Shown: one piece after another, positions 1 through 8,282 of the stretch
How the letters are laid out: every line of letters begins with the position of its first letter
Numbering within the stretch: the first letter of the stretch is position 1
Position numbers and translations under genes: made by a program
Notes under the pieces: generated by a model
What the model saw: the letters and a program-made list of their open reading frames with translations, nothing else
Told to the model about the DNA's origin: nothing
The model's database searches: none
Origin: Bacillota bacterium
GTDB taxonomy: Bacteria > Bacillota > Clostridia > Oscillospirales > Oscillospiraceae
Length of the DNA: 64,000 bases
Direction: 5' to 3'
Assembly: GCA_023402075.1 (NCBI GenBank)
Contig: JAEXCS010000020.1
Span: 1-64,000 of the forward strand

Positions 1-123
1 GTTTCAAACACAAAAGCGCCCGCATTGTCCTGTAATCAAGGACTTTAACAAATATCACAAAATTTAAAGATATTTTTGACGTAATTATTATACATGATTT
101 TTCGAATATTTTAACAAAATATA

Positions 124-152
124 TTGACGGGGACGGCAAGATGGCGGATAAT
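124..152 (+). promoter_or_regulatory. Probable sigma-A promoter of the AIM24-family gene
   Basis: TTGACG at 124-129 and GATAAT at 147-152 are separated by exactly 17 bp. The predicted transcript would start near 159 and run about 90 nt before the GTG start at 248. Nothing else is recognisable in bases 1-120, which are AT-rich. Confidence 0.6.
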
Positions 153-247
153 ACAAACTGTAAATAAAAGTAAACCCGCGCGGCTCTTCCATGAGCGGCG
201 CGATGTGCAAACAGTTCCCGGCAAATGAATAGTAAGGAGAACAAAGC

Positions 248-928
248 GTGGAATATAAAATTGAAGGGCAGACCCTTCCTGTGGTCATCTGTCAGCTTAA
301 TTCAGGAGAAAGCATGATTACCGAACGGGGCAGCATGAGCTGGATGAGTCCCAATATGCAGATGGAAACCACCTCCAACGGCGGAATGGGTAAGGCGCTG
401 GGCCGGATGTTTGCGGGAGAGGGTATGTTTCAAAACCGCTATACCTCTAAGGGCGGCCCGGGGATGATCGCCTTTGCCTCCAGCTTCCCGGGCGATATCC
501 GGGTATTTGAAATCGGACCGGGGCGGGAGCTTGTGCTGCAAAAAAGCGGCTTCCTTGCAAGCGAGGAAAGCGTGGAGCTGTCTGTGTTCTTCCGCAAGAA
601 GCTGGGTGCGGGCCTGTTTGGCGGCGAGGGCTTTATTATGCAGAAGCTTTCGGGCCGGGGCATTGTCTTTGCAGAGTTTGACGGGCATGTGGTGGAATAC
701 GATCTGGCGGCAGGTCAATCTATGGTAATCGACACAGGCTATCTTGCCGCCATGGAGGCCACCTGCTCTATGGACATTCAAACCGTCCCCGGCGTAAAAA
801 ACGTTCTTTTTGGCGGTGAGGGTCTTTTTAACACGGTGGTCACCGGACCGGGGCGCGTCTATTTGCAGACCATGCCCATCAGCAATGTGGCGGGCGTGAT
901 CGGGCGCTATATCCCCTCCGGAAGCTGA
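248..928 (+). CDS. AIM24 / TIGR00266 family protein
   Basis: The 226-residue product matches the AIM24 (DUF124, TIGR00266) family in length and in its glycine-rich beta-sheet repeats. Repeated GEG(M/F/L)F motifs occur near residues 57, 127 and 196, together with the early phrase ITERGSMSWM. The family folds as a beta-barrel; its bacterial role is unknown and no catalytic residues are defined. There is no signal peptide or membrane segment, so it is probably cytosolic. The start is a GTG at 248 with an AAGGAG site 8-13 nt upstream. It stands alone, with its own promoter and a terminator shared with the convergent LysR gene. The family call is firm; a function cannot be given. Confidence 0.85.
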   Translation: MEYKIEGQTLPVVICQLNSGESMITERGSMSWMSPNMQMETTSNGGMGKALGRMFAGEGMFQNRYTSKGGPGMIAFASSFPGDIRVFEIGPGRELVLQKSGFLASEESVELSVFFRKKLGAGLFGGEGFIMQKLSGRGIVFAEFDGHVVEYDLAAGQSMVIDTGYLAAMEATCSMDIQTVPGVKNVLFGGEGLFNTVVTGPGRVYLQTMPISNVAGVIGRYIPSGS

Positions 929-955
929 TTTTCCAACTCCGGGCGGAACATATTT

Positions 956-999
956 AAAAAGCGGCGGGAAGCAGGTCTTCCCGCATTCCGCCGCTTTTT
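956..999. terminator. Bidirectional terminator between convergent genes
   Basis: A 12-bp stem has arms at 956-967 and 988-999, and an inner CGGGAAG/CTTCCCG stem extends it. A-tracts and T-tracts lie at both ends. It can end both the AIM24-family gene (+) and the LysR gene (-). Confidence 0.85.
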
Positions 1000-1003
1000 C
1001 TCT

Positions 1004-1897
1004 TTAATTCATTCCCTCGAGAAAGGCCGACTTTTTCATGCAGTACACCACGTGCTCTAAAAACAAAGACGTGACGGCCGAAGGCGTGACATCCCTTTTC
1101 AGGGCAATCCCCACCTCCCGAAACTGGGTGATATCCATGGGCAGGCGGACGATATGATAGCGGTTGGGCCGCAAAATCAAGTCGTGCACAATGCTCATTC
1201 CCAGCCCGCACTCCACCATGGACAGCAGGGCAAAGTCGCTGGTCACTTCATAGATGGCCTTTGGCGAAGCCCTGAGATGGTCCAGAAACCGGGTGATCTC
1301 ATAGTCCTGCACCTCCTTGAGGTTTACAAAGCTTTCTTCAGGCAGGCGGCTGACGGGGAAGCAAGGTTCGTTGACCATGGGATGGTCCATGGGAAGAACG
1401 GCCACCAGCGAGTCCTGAAAGAGAAAGGTTGCCTCAAATTCACCGGCGGCAGGCATTGCCAGAAAGCCGCAATCGATCATGCCCCGGCGCAGCCATTCGG
1501 ACACGCTGGTATATTCCCCGGTGAAAAGCTGAATCTGAATATTGGGATATTTCTCATGAAACAGCTGCAAAACCGACGGCAGCACGCTGGTGGACAGGCT
1601 TGTAAAGCAGCCCACCCGCAAAAGCCCGGAGTGAACCCCATGAATTTCGGAAACCGCAAAATTTAAATCCCTGTAATTCCTGACGATCTCCTGAAGCTTC
1701 GGCAAAAGATTTCGCCCCTCCGATGTAATCTCAATGCCGGAGCGGTTGCGGGTCAATAGCGTCACCTGCCACAGATCCTCCAAATCTGCAATCATTTTGC
1801 TTACAGCGGACTGTGTATAGCCCAGATCGTTTGCCGCTTGGGTGATGCTGCCGGTTTCAATGGTTCTGAGATAGGCGATGTATTTCCGAATGCTCAT
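1004..1897 (-). CDS. LysR-family transcriptional regulator
   Basis: This 297-residue protein has the usual LysR length. An N-terminal winged helix-turn-helix covers roughly residues 1-60, with the typical motif GSITQAANDLGYTQSAVSK. A periplasmic-binding-like effector domain follows from about residue 90. It is transcribed divergently from argC across a 180-bp gap containing a 19-bp dyad, the usual LysR arrangement. I infer that it controls itself and the argCJBD genes, possibly in response to an arginine-pathway metabolite. The ligand cannot be read from sequence. Confidence 0.85.
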   Translation of the reverse strand: MSIRKYIAYLRTIETGSITQAANDLGYTQSAVSKMIADLEDLWQVTLLTRNRSGIEITSEGRNLLPKLQEIVRNYRDLNFAVSEIHGVHSGLLRVGCFTSLSTSVLPSVLQLFHEKYPNIQIQLFTGEYTSVSEWLRRGMIDCGFLAMPAAGEFEATFLFQDSLVAVLPMDHPMVNEPCFPVSRLPEESFVNLKEVQDYEITRFLDHLRASPKAIYEVTSDFALLSMVECGLGMSIVHDLILRPNRYHIVRLPMDITQFREVGIALKRDVTPSAVTSLFLEHVVYCMKKSAFLEGMN

Positions 1898-1920
1898 GGG
1901 AAAAACTTCAACTCCCCTCT

Positions 1921-1939
1921 ACATTCCAAATTAGAATGT
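1921..1939. promoter_or_regulatory. Probable LysR operator (dyad)
   Basis: ACATTC (1921-1926) and GAATGT (1934-1939) form a perfect 6-bp inverted repeat around CAAATTA, and it contains the T-N11-A pattern of LysR sites. It lies 23 bp upstream of the LysR start codon and about 140 bp upstream of argC. Confidence 0.6.
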
Positions 1940-2077
1940 TATGTAAAAAAATAATTCGCTTTCTTATTTCTTCATTAAACTATACAATAGATGCTAGGGG
2001 ATTTCAACAGTTAGCTGTGCCAATTCCCGAATAAAAGCCGTTTTTCGGCTTTGGCAAGATAAAAAGGAGGAAGTGTC

Positions 2078-3151
2078 ATGGTTCGCTATTCGTTCATCGG
2101 CGCCACGGGATATGTCTGTGGGGAGCTGCTTAGGATGATGGTCAATCATCCCGAGGCGGAGCTTGTCAACGTGCTGGATACCTTTGGGGTGGGCAGCAAA
2201 ATTCAGGAATCTCACCCGGCCCTGCGCGGCTTTTACGACAAAGACATCATGGAGCTGACGGAGGAAAATGTACGTCTTACAGCCCGCGAGAGCGACGTTG
2301 TGTTTATTGTTGTCCCCTCCGGCGAGGTGGTTCCGTTTGCAAGAATCGTTTTGGGTGAGGGCAAAAAGCTGATCGACATTGGCGCGGATATCCGCTTCCG
2401 GGACGCAGAGGTTTGGAACAAGTGGTACAGCGCCGAGCATCCCGATCCCGAAATGACCCGGGAAGCTGTTTACTGCATTCCCGAAGTGATGCGCGATTTG
2501 GCCCGGGGCAAAAACCTGATTGCAAACCCCGGCTGCTACCCCACTGCCTCCACCTTGGGACTTCAGCCCATGCTGAAAGCGGGCCACATCGTGGAAAACA
2601 CCATTGTGATTGACGCCAAAAGCGGCTATACCGGCGCGGGCCGCCGTCCGGGACTGAACAAGCTGCTTACCGAGGCAGAAAATAACTTCTGCGCATATAG
2701 TCTCAGCGCCTCCCACCGCCACACCCCGGAAATTGAGCAGAACATCGCCTACATTACCGGCCGGGACACCATGAAGCCGGAAACCTGGCAGTACATTAAC
2801 TTCCAGCCTCACCTCCTGCCTCAGGTGCGGGGCATTGAGGTCACCATTTACGCCACGCTGGACCGGGACTACACCAACGACGAGCTTTATCAGATGTATT
2901 CCGAGTTTTATAAGGACGAGCCTTTTGTCATGGTCTTCCCTGCCAGCCAGCCCGTGCAGACCAAGTGGGTCTACGGCACAAACCTGTGCGCCATGACCCC
3001 CGTGTATGATGCCCGCACACACCGCCTGATCGTCAGCTCCGTCATCGACAACATCGGCAAGGGCGCCGCGGGTCAGGCCATCCAGAACATGAACCTCATC
3101 ATGGGCCTGCCGGAAACCACCGGTCTTCTGGTCCCCCCCATGTATCCGTAA
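2078..3151 (+). CDS. argC: N-acetyl-gamma-glutamyl-phosphate reductase
   Basis: ArgC reduces N-acetylglutamyl phosphate to the semialdehyde with NADPH, the third step of ornithine synthesis. The N-terminal Rossmann motif GATGYVCGELLRM (residues 8-20) binds the nucleotide. The catalytic cysteine is Cys153 in NPGCYPT, and the family histidine lies in SHRHTPE near residue 213. At 357 residues it is slightly longer than the usual 310-350. The start follows an AAGGAGG site at 2064-2071. It opens an argC-J-B-D run in which every gene has its own strong ribosome site. Confidence 0.95.
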   Translation: MVRYSFIGATGYVCGELLRMMVNHPEAELVNVLDTFGVGSKIQESHPALRGFYDKDIMELTEENVRLTARESDVVFIVVPSGEVVPFARIVLGEGKKLIDIGADIRFRDAEVWNKWYSAEHPDPEMTREAVYCIPEVMRDLARGKNLIANPGCYPTASTLGLQPMLKAGHIVENTIVIDAKSGYTGAGRRPGLNKLLTEAENNFCAYSLSASHRHTPEIEQNIAYITGRDTMKPETWQYINFQPHLLPQVRGIEVTIYATLDRDYTNDELYQMYSEFYKDEPFVMVFPASQPVQTKWVYGTNLCAMTPVYDARTHRLIVSSVIDNIGKGAAGQAIQNMNLIMGLPETTGLLVPPMYP

Positions 3152-3197
3152 TTTTTCAAATTTCCTTCCCATTCATATTCAGAGAGGAGTCATGCAT

Positions 3198-4418
3198 ATG
3201 GCATATCAAGTGATTCAGGGTGGAGTTACCGCTCCAAAGGGCTATACCGCCGGAGCCGTTTACGCGGGCATTAAAAGCCGCAAAAAAGAAAAGCCCGACG
3301 TGGCCGTTTTGTATTCCGAGCAGCCCTGCGCCTGCGCAGCCTGCTTTACCACCAACAAGTTCTGCGCCGCCCCGGTGATTCTGGGCCGGGAGATTCTCAA
3401 AAAGGGAAAAGCCCGTGCCATCGTCATCAACAGCGGCAACGCCAACGCCGCCACCGGCGAGCAGGGAATCCGGGATGCAAAGCTGGTGGAGACGGAGACG
3501 GAAAAGCTTCTGGGCCTTGGTGAAGACGAGGTATTCGTCTGCTCCACCGGCGTCATCGGGCAGCGCCTGCCAGTGGATAAAGTGCTGGACGGCGTGCGCC
3601 GCGTGGTGCCCAACCTGTCTGCCGACAAGGGGACCGAGGCCGCCTGGGCCATCATGACCACCGACACTGTGCGCAAGGAATCCGCCTATGAGCTGACCCT
3701 TTCCGGCGGCACCATCCGCATTGGCGCCATGGCCAAAGGCTCCGGCATGATTCACCCCAACATGGCCACCATGCTGGCCTATGTCACAACCGATGCCAAG
3801 GCTGACCCCGCAGATTTGCAGAAAATGCTTTCCGCCGCAGTGGACAAGAGCTTCAATATGTGCACGGTGGACGGCGACACCTCCACCAACGACTCCATCT
3901 TCCTGCTGGCCAACGGCGCCTCCGGCGTGGAGATCAAAACGGAAGAGGACAAGGCGGCTCTGGCGAGCCTAATTGAGTACATCTGCATCGACATTGCCCG
4001 GCGCATTGCCTCCGACGGAGAGGGCGCGACCCACCTCATCGAGGTAGAGTCTTACGGCCTGCCCACCGAGCACGACGCGCGTCTGGTGGCCAAGTCCATC
4101 GCAGGCTCCATGCTGTTTAAGGCGGCCGTTTTTGGACGGGACGCCAACTGGGGCCGCATTATGGCCGCCGCAGGCTATTCCGGGGCAGACGTGGATCCCA
4201 CCCGCGCGGACTGCTTTATTAAAAGCGCCGCCGGCGAGGTACAGGTGATGAAGGACGGCTTTGGCACCGATTTCAGCGAGGAAAAAGCCAAGGAAATCCT
4301 TACCGAGCATGATATCACCATCATCGTCCGCTTCTATCAGGGCGACGGGCAGGCCAAGGCCTGGGGCTGCGATTTGACCTATGACTATGTGAAGATCAAC
4401 GGCGACTATCGCACTTAA
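3198..4418 (+). CDS. argJ: Bifunctional ornithine acetyltransferase / N-acetylglutamate synthase
   Basis: ArgJ moves the acetyl group from N-acetylornithine to glutamate, which recycles acetyl and releases ornithine; many members also make acetylglutamate from acetyl-CoA. The precursor cleaves itself before the nucleophilic threonine in GSGMIHPNMATML (Thr191 from this start), and the motif is intact. I chose the ATG at 3198, not 3192, because GGAG at 3186-3189 then has 8-nt spacing instead of 2. The product is 406 residues. Its presence explains the lack of argA and argE nearby. The pathway is cyclic. Confidence 0.95.
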   Translation: MAYQVIQGGVTAPKGYTAGAVYAGIKSRKKEKPDVAVLYSEQPCACAACFTTNKFCAAPVILGREILKKGKARAIVINSGNANAATGEQGIRDAKLVETETEKLLGLGEDEVFVCSTGVIGQRLPVDKVLDGVRRVVPNLSADKGTEAAWAIMTTDTVRKESAYELTLSGGTIRIGAMAKGSGMIHPNMATMLAYVTTDAKADPADLQKMLSAAVDKSFNMCTVDGDTSTNDSIFLLANGASGVEIKTEEDKAALASLIEYICIDIARRIASDGEGATHLIEVESYGLPTEHDARLVAKSIAGSMLFKAAVFGRDANWGRIMAAAGYSGADVDPTRADCFIKSAAGEVQVMKDGFGTDFSEEKAKEILTEHDITIIVRFYQGDGQAKAWGCDLTYDYVKINGDYRT

Positions 4419-4429
4419 GGAGGAGCCAT

Positions 4430-5302
4430 ATGACCAACATCGCAAGCAAGGTGGAAACCTTGATGGAGGCGATGCCTTACCTGCAAAAGTATGCCGGTAA
4501 AATCGTCGTCATTAAATACGGCGGCAACGCCATGATCAACGAAGAGCTGAAGGATGCCGTGCTGCACGACGTTGTAATGCTGAAGCTTTTGGGCCTGAAG
4601 CCTGTGCTGAGTCACGGCGGTGGCCCCGGCATCAACAAGATGCTGGAGACGCTGAACATTCCCGTGGAATTTATCGGTGGCCTGCGCTACACCTCCGAGG
4701 ACATTATGCGGGTGGTGGAAATGGTGCTGGTGGGTCAGGTAAACACGGAGCTGGTGGGCTTTATCAACAAGCTTGGCGGCAAGGCCGTGGGCCTGTCCGG
4801 CGTCAGCGGGGACATCTACCACTGCCATAAGCGCAGCGAGGAGCTGGGCTTTGTGGGCGACATTGATTATGTGGACCCCACCTCCATCCTCGCCATGCTG
4901 GACGCGGGCTATATCCCCGTAATCGCCCCTGTGGGGACAGACGGACAGGGCCACACTTACAACATCAACGGCGATACCGCCGCAGGCAAGCTTGCCAGCG
5001 CCCTTGGTGCGGAAAAGCTGGTGCTGCTGACGGATATTGAAGGCCTTTGCAACGACATCAAGCTGCGGGACGTCATCAGCTATCTCAACACCGGGGACGT
5101 TCAAATGCTTAAGGACCGTGGAACCATCGCAGGCGGCATGATTCCCAAGGTGGACTGCTGCGTGCAGGCCATTGAAGAGGGTGTTGGCAGCGTGCACATT
5201 ATCGACGGACGCAAAATGCACAGCATTCTCTACGAGGCTTTTACCGACGAAGGGATCGGCACCACCGTGGGAACGGAGCGGCCAAGCGTGGGCATTAAAT
5301 AA
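4430..5302 (+). CDS. argB: Acetylglutamate kinase
   Basis: ArgB phosphorylates N-acetylglutamate. The 290-residue protein has the amino-acid-kinase fold: IKYGGNAM near residue 27 holds the phosphate-binding lysine, HGGGPGIN near residue 63 binds substrate, and the C-terminal half carries DGR and TVGT motifs. It has an AAGGAGG site and lies 11 bp after argJ, so translation is probably coupled. Arginine-sensitive ArgB proteins carry an extended N-terminal helix; here a helix of about 20 residues precedes the first strand, so feedback control is possible but unproven. Confidence 0.95.
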   Translation: MTNIASKVETLMEAMPYLQKYAGKIVVIKYGGNAMINEELKDAVLHDVVMLKLLGLKPVLSHGGGPGINKMLETLNIPVEFIGGLRYTSEDIMRVVEMVLVGQVNTELVGFINKLGGKAVGLSGVSGDIYHCHKRSEELGFVGDIDYVDPTSILAMLDAGYIPVIAPVGTDGQGHTYNINGDTAAGKLASALGAEKLVLLTDIEGLCNDIKLRDVISYLNTGDVQMLKDRGTIAGGMIPKVDCCVQAIEEGVGSVHIIDGRKMHSILYEAFTDEGIGTTVGTERPSVGIK

Positions 5303-5340
5303 TAAAAAATATTTCAGATAACTGCAAGGAGGGAACCACC

Positions 5341-6564
5341 ATGATTGAGCTTTACAAAACCAACGCGGAGGTCATCGAGGCCGGTGACAAGTATCTGTAC
5401 GGCAACCATGTCCGTATGCCCATCTCCATGGAGCGGGGCGAGGGCGTCTATGTTTTTGACAAGGACGGCAATAAGTATCTGGACTTTGTGGGCGGCATCG
5501 CCGTCAACGGTCTGGGCCACTGCCATCCGGCCATTGCCAAATGCCTGCGGGAGCGGGCAGAGACGATCCTGCACTGCTCCAACTATTTTTACAATGAGCC
5601 GGCCGTGCAGACCGCCAAGCTGATTGTTGAAAATAGCTGCTTTGACAAGGTTATGTTCGCCAACTCCGGCGCAGAAGCCAACGAAGGCCAGATTAAGCTG
5701 GCCCGTAAGTTTGCCAAGGACCATGGCCATCCCGAGCGCTTTGTGGTCATCACCATGAAGAACTCCTTCCACGGCCGCACGCTGGCCACCGCCACCGCCA
5801 CCGGCCAGTATGCCGTACATCGCTTTTTCGAGCCTCTGCCCACCGGCTTCCGCTATGCCGAGTTCGACAATCTGGACTCTGTGAAGGATCTGTGCGATGA
5901 GTATGTCTGCGGCATTCTCACCGAGCCTGTGCAGGGAGAGGGCGGCGTTCGTCCCGCTTCTCAGGAGTTTTTGCAGGGCCTGCGGGACCTGTGTGACGAG
6001 AAGGGCATCTTGCTGATGTTTGACGAGGTTCAGGTTGGCTCCGGCCGCACCGGCAAGCTGTTTGCCCACCAGAACTACGGTGTGGATCCGGACACCTGCT
6101 CTATGGCAAAGGCGCTGGGCTCCGGTGTTCCCATCGGCGCTGTCTGCGCCCGTGGCGAGGCCACCCAGACGCTGACCCCCGGCACCCACGGCTCCACCTT
6201 TGCGGGCGGACCTCTGGCCTGCGCGCTGGCTGCCACCACGCTGGACGTGATGCTTAACGAGGGTGTGATCGACCACTGCGCCAAGGTTGGCGAATACTTC
6301 CGCCAACAGATGCGGGACGTGATCGCCGCCAAGCATCCCTCTGCCGTGAAGGAAGTCCGTGGTCTGGGCCTGATTGACGGAATTGAGCTGACTCAGCCCT
6401 CCGGTCAACCGGTGGTGGACCTGTGCTTCAAGGACAGCAATGTACTGATCAACAATACCAACGGAAACGTGCTGCGTTTTGTGCCTCCTCTGATTGTCAC
6501 CGAGGCAGAGATTGATATTGTAATCAAGGCTGTGGATGACGCCATGACCAAGCTGGGCTGGTAA
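5341..6564 (+). CDS. argD: Acetylornithine aminotransferase
   Basis: A class-III PLP aminotransferase of 407 residues that converts N-acetylglutamate semialdehyde to N-acetylornithine using glutamate. The PLP-binding lysine is Lys257 in SMAKALGSGVPIGA, the cofactor aspartate is in FDEVQVGSGRTG near residue 228, and NSGAEANE near residue 108 binds phosphate. It is the last of the four arg genes. Nothing resembling argF, argG, argH or carAB follows, so the cluster ends at ornithine. Related class-III transaminases use ornithine or succinylornithine, but the operon context favours ArgD. Confidence 0.92.
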   Translation: MIELYKTNAEVIEAGDKYLYGNHVRMPISMERGEGVYVFDKDGNKYLDFVGGIAVNGLGHCHPAIAKCLRERAETILHCSNYFYNEPAVQTAKLIVENSCFDKVMFANSGAEANEGQIKLARKFAKDHGHPERFVVITMKNSFHGRTLATATATGQYAVHRFFEPLPTGFRYAEFDNLDSVKDLCDEYVCGILTEPVQGEGGVRPASQEFLQGLRDLCDEKGILLMFDEVQVGSGRTGKLFAHQNYGVDPDTCSMAKALGSGVPIGAVCARGEATQTLTPGTHGSTFAGGPLACALAATTLDVMLNEGVIDHCAKVGEYFRQQMRDVIAAKHPSAVKEVRGLGLIDGIELTQPSGQPVVDLCFKDSNVLINNTNGNVLRFVPPLIVTEAEIDIVIKAVDDAMTKLGW

Positions 6565-6814
6565 AGCCCTTTCCCGGCAGCCTTTTTCCCGCAATCCGCT
6601 TTGGTGACGCGGGGGAGAAGGACGGCCCGGCTCGTTGGCGCCCGAGTCCCTGCAATGAGTGGTTTTCGGAGAGAAAAGGGCGGCATGCCTGCAAATGTCG
6701 GTTATTTTATCGAAGAGAAGGACTCACCAAATTACCGTAAAAGCACACCTCTGAACGAATACATTGGCGATCAACAGAAATCGAAATGAAAAGTGAAGAA
6801 AGGTTGGTAAAACG
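6565..6814 (+). other. 250-bp leader between argD and the NhaC-family gene, no assigned function
   Basis: No convincing gene is present. The stretch is GC-rich and dyad-containing (roughly 6612-6660) in its first half and AT-rich near the NhaC gene. I see no clear terminator after argD, so read-through is possible. It does not match the lysine riboswitch core as I know it. Confidence 0.4.
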
Positions 6815-8260
6815 ATGAGTGGAGAAAAAAAGGTAAAAGAGGCTAGAATGCCGAAACTATGGGAGGCCCTGCTGACCATGCTGTTCCTGGTGGCCATGCT
6901 GGCAATTGGCATTATTGTCTATGGAGTGGACCCCCACGTGCCCATGTTTGTGGGCGTGATCGGCGCCGCGCTGATGGCACTGTATCTCGGCTACAAGTGG
7001 GAGGATATCGAAAAGTCTATGTTGGACGGCATTTACAAAGCATTGCAGTCCATTGTCATTCTGACCATTATCGGCATCCTGATCGGCGTATGGATTGATG
7101 CAGGCGTTGTGCCCTCTATGATCTATTACGGCCTCAAAATTCTCCATCCCAGCATCTTCTTTATCGCAGCAATGCTGATTTGCTCTATTACCTCTCTCGC
7201 AACGGGCACCTCCTGGGGTACCATGGGCACCATGGGCGTGGCGCTGATGGGAATTGGTCTGGGACTGAGCATGAATCCCGCGATGACAGCCGGCGCAATT
7301 ATCTCCGGCGCGTACTTCGGCGACAAAATGTCCCCCCTGTCCGACACGACGAATCTGGCCCCTGCCATGGCGGGTACCGATGTCATGACCCACGTAAAGT
7401 TTATGATTCTGCCCACCGCCGTTGCCTATGGTATTACTCTGGTGGTGTTCGGGGTTCTCGGAATCACCCAGTATCATGGCGGCGAGGCTGATCTCAGTCA
7501 GGTTCAGGTTCTTTCCAATGCACTGCTGGGGTTGTTCAACGTCAATCCAATTTTGCTGCTGCCGCCCGTCATCGTGATTGTAGCTGTGGCCTGCAAGATT
7601 CCCGCCATTCCCGGCATCACTCTGGGAATTCTCTCCGGTGCTCTGTGCGGTCTGGTCCTCCAGCCGGACTGTACGCTGGGAACTCTGTTTAGCTGCGGTA
7701 TCAACGGCTACGAGTCCCTCACCGGCGTGGAGTCCATTGACAGCCTGCTCTCTTCCGGCGGTCTTCTTGGCATGATGTTCTCCGTCTCTATGACCATCAT
7801 CGCCATGATGTTTGGTGGTATTATGGAGTATACGCACCAGTTGGAGGTCATTGTCAACAAGCTGAAGAGTCTGGCCAGAACTCCCGCAACGCTGGTCACT
7901 CTCACCGAGGCCACCTGTGTCCTTTCCAACGCCACCATGCCAGAGCAGTACATCTCCATTGTGGTTCCCGGCCGGATGTACGCCGAGGAATACCGCAAGA
8001 TGGGCCTGCATCCCAAGACCCTTTCCAATGCCTTGGAGGGCGCGGGCACCGTTACCTCCGCACTGATTCCCTGGAACACCTGCGGCGTGTTTATCGTCAG
8101 CACCCTGGGCATCACCACCGCCCAGTACGCACCTTACGCCGTGTTTAACTGGCTGATGCCCATCGTCGTAATTGCGATGGCCTTTATGGGCCTGACCACT
8201 GCGGATGCGGACGGCGTGCGCCTTGCGAAAAAGAAGAACGCAGCGCCCGTGGCCAAATAA
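6815..8260 (+). CDS. nhaC: NhaC-family Na+/H+ or amino-acid antiporter
   Basis: A 481-residue integral membrane protein with about 11-12 hydrophobic segments that matches the NhaC family. Typical motifs include the TGTSWGTMGTMG segment near residue 130 and GDKMSPLSDTTNLAP near residue 169. NhaC proteins exchange Na+ for H+, and some relatives in Firmicutes move amino acids such as lysine or malate/lactate pairs. It is followed after 22 bp by an ornithine racemase gene, so the substrate could be ornithine or a related cationic amino acid. That is inferred from context only. A weak GAAAGG site precedes the ATG. Confidence 0.85.
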   Translation: MSGEKKVKEARMPKLWEALLTMLFLVAMLAIGIIVYGVDPHVPMFVGVIGAALMALYLGYKWEDIEKSMLDGIYKALQSIVILTIIGILIGVWIDAGVVPSMIYYGLKILHPSIFFIAAMLICSITSLATGTSWGTMGTMGVALMGIGLGLSMNPAMTAGAIISGAYFGDKMSPLSDTTNLAPAMAGTDVMTHVKFMILPTAVAYGITLVVFGVLGITQYHGGEADLSQVQVLSNALLGLFNVNPILLLPPVIVIVAVACKIPAIPGITLGILSGALCGLVLQPDCTLGTLFSCGINGYESLTGVESIDSLLSSGGLLGMMFSVSMTIIAMMFGGIMEYTHQLEVIVNKLKSLARTPATLVTLTEATCVLSNATMPEQYISIVVPGRMYAEEYRKMGLHPKTLSNALEGAGTVTSALIPWNTCGVFIVSTLGITTAQYAPYAVFNWLMPIVVIAMAFMGLTTADADGVRLAKKKNAAPVAK

Positions 8261-8282
8261 TTTAAAGGCAGGAAGAAACCCT

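Noticed and set aside
6601..6789. 62-codon open frame between argD and nhaC
   Set aside because: TTG start without a ribosome site, and arginine-rich unconserved-looking sequence. Treated as leader DNA.
6565..6814. Lysine riboswitch before the NhaC-family gene
   Set aside because: The conserved lysine-riboswitch core segments I know are not found; only generic dyads are present.
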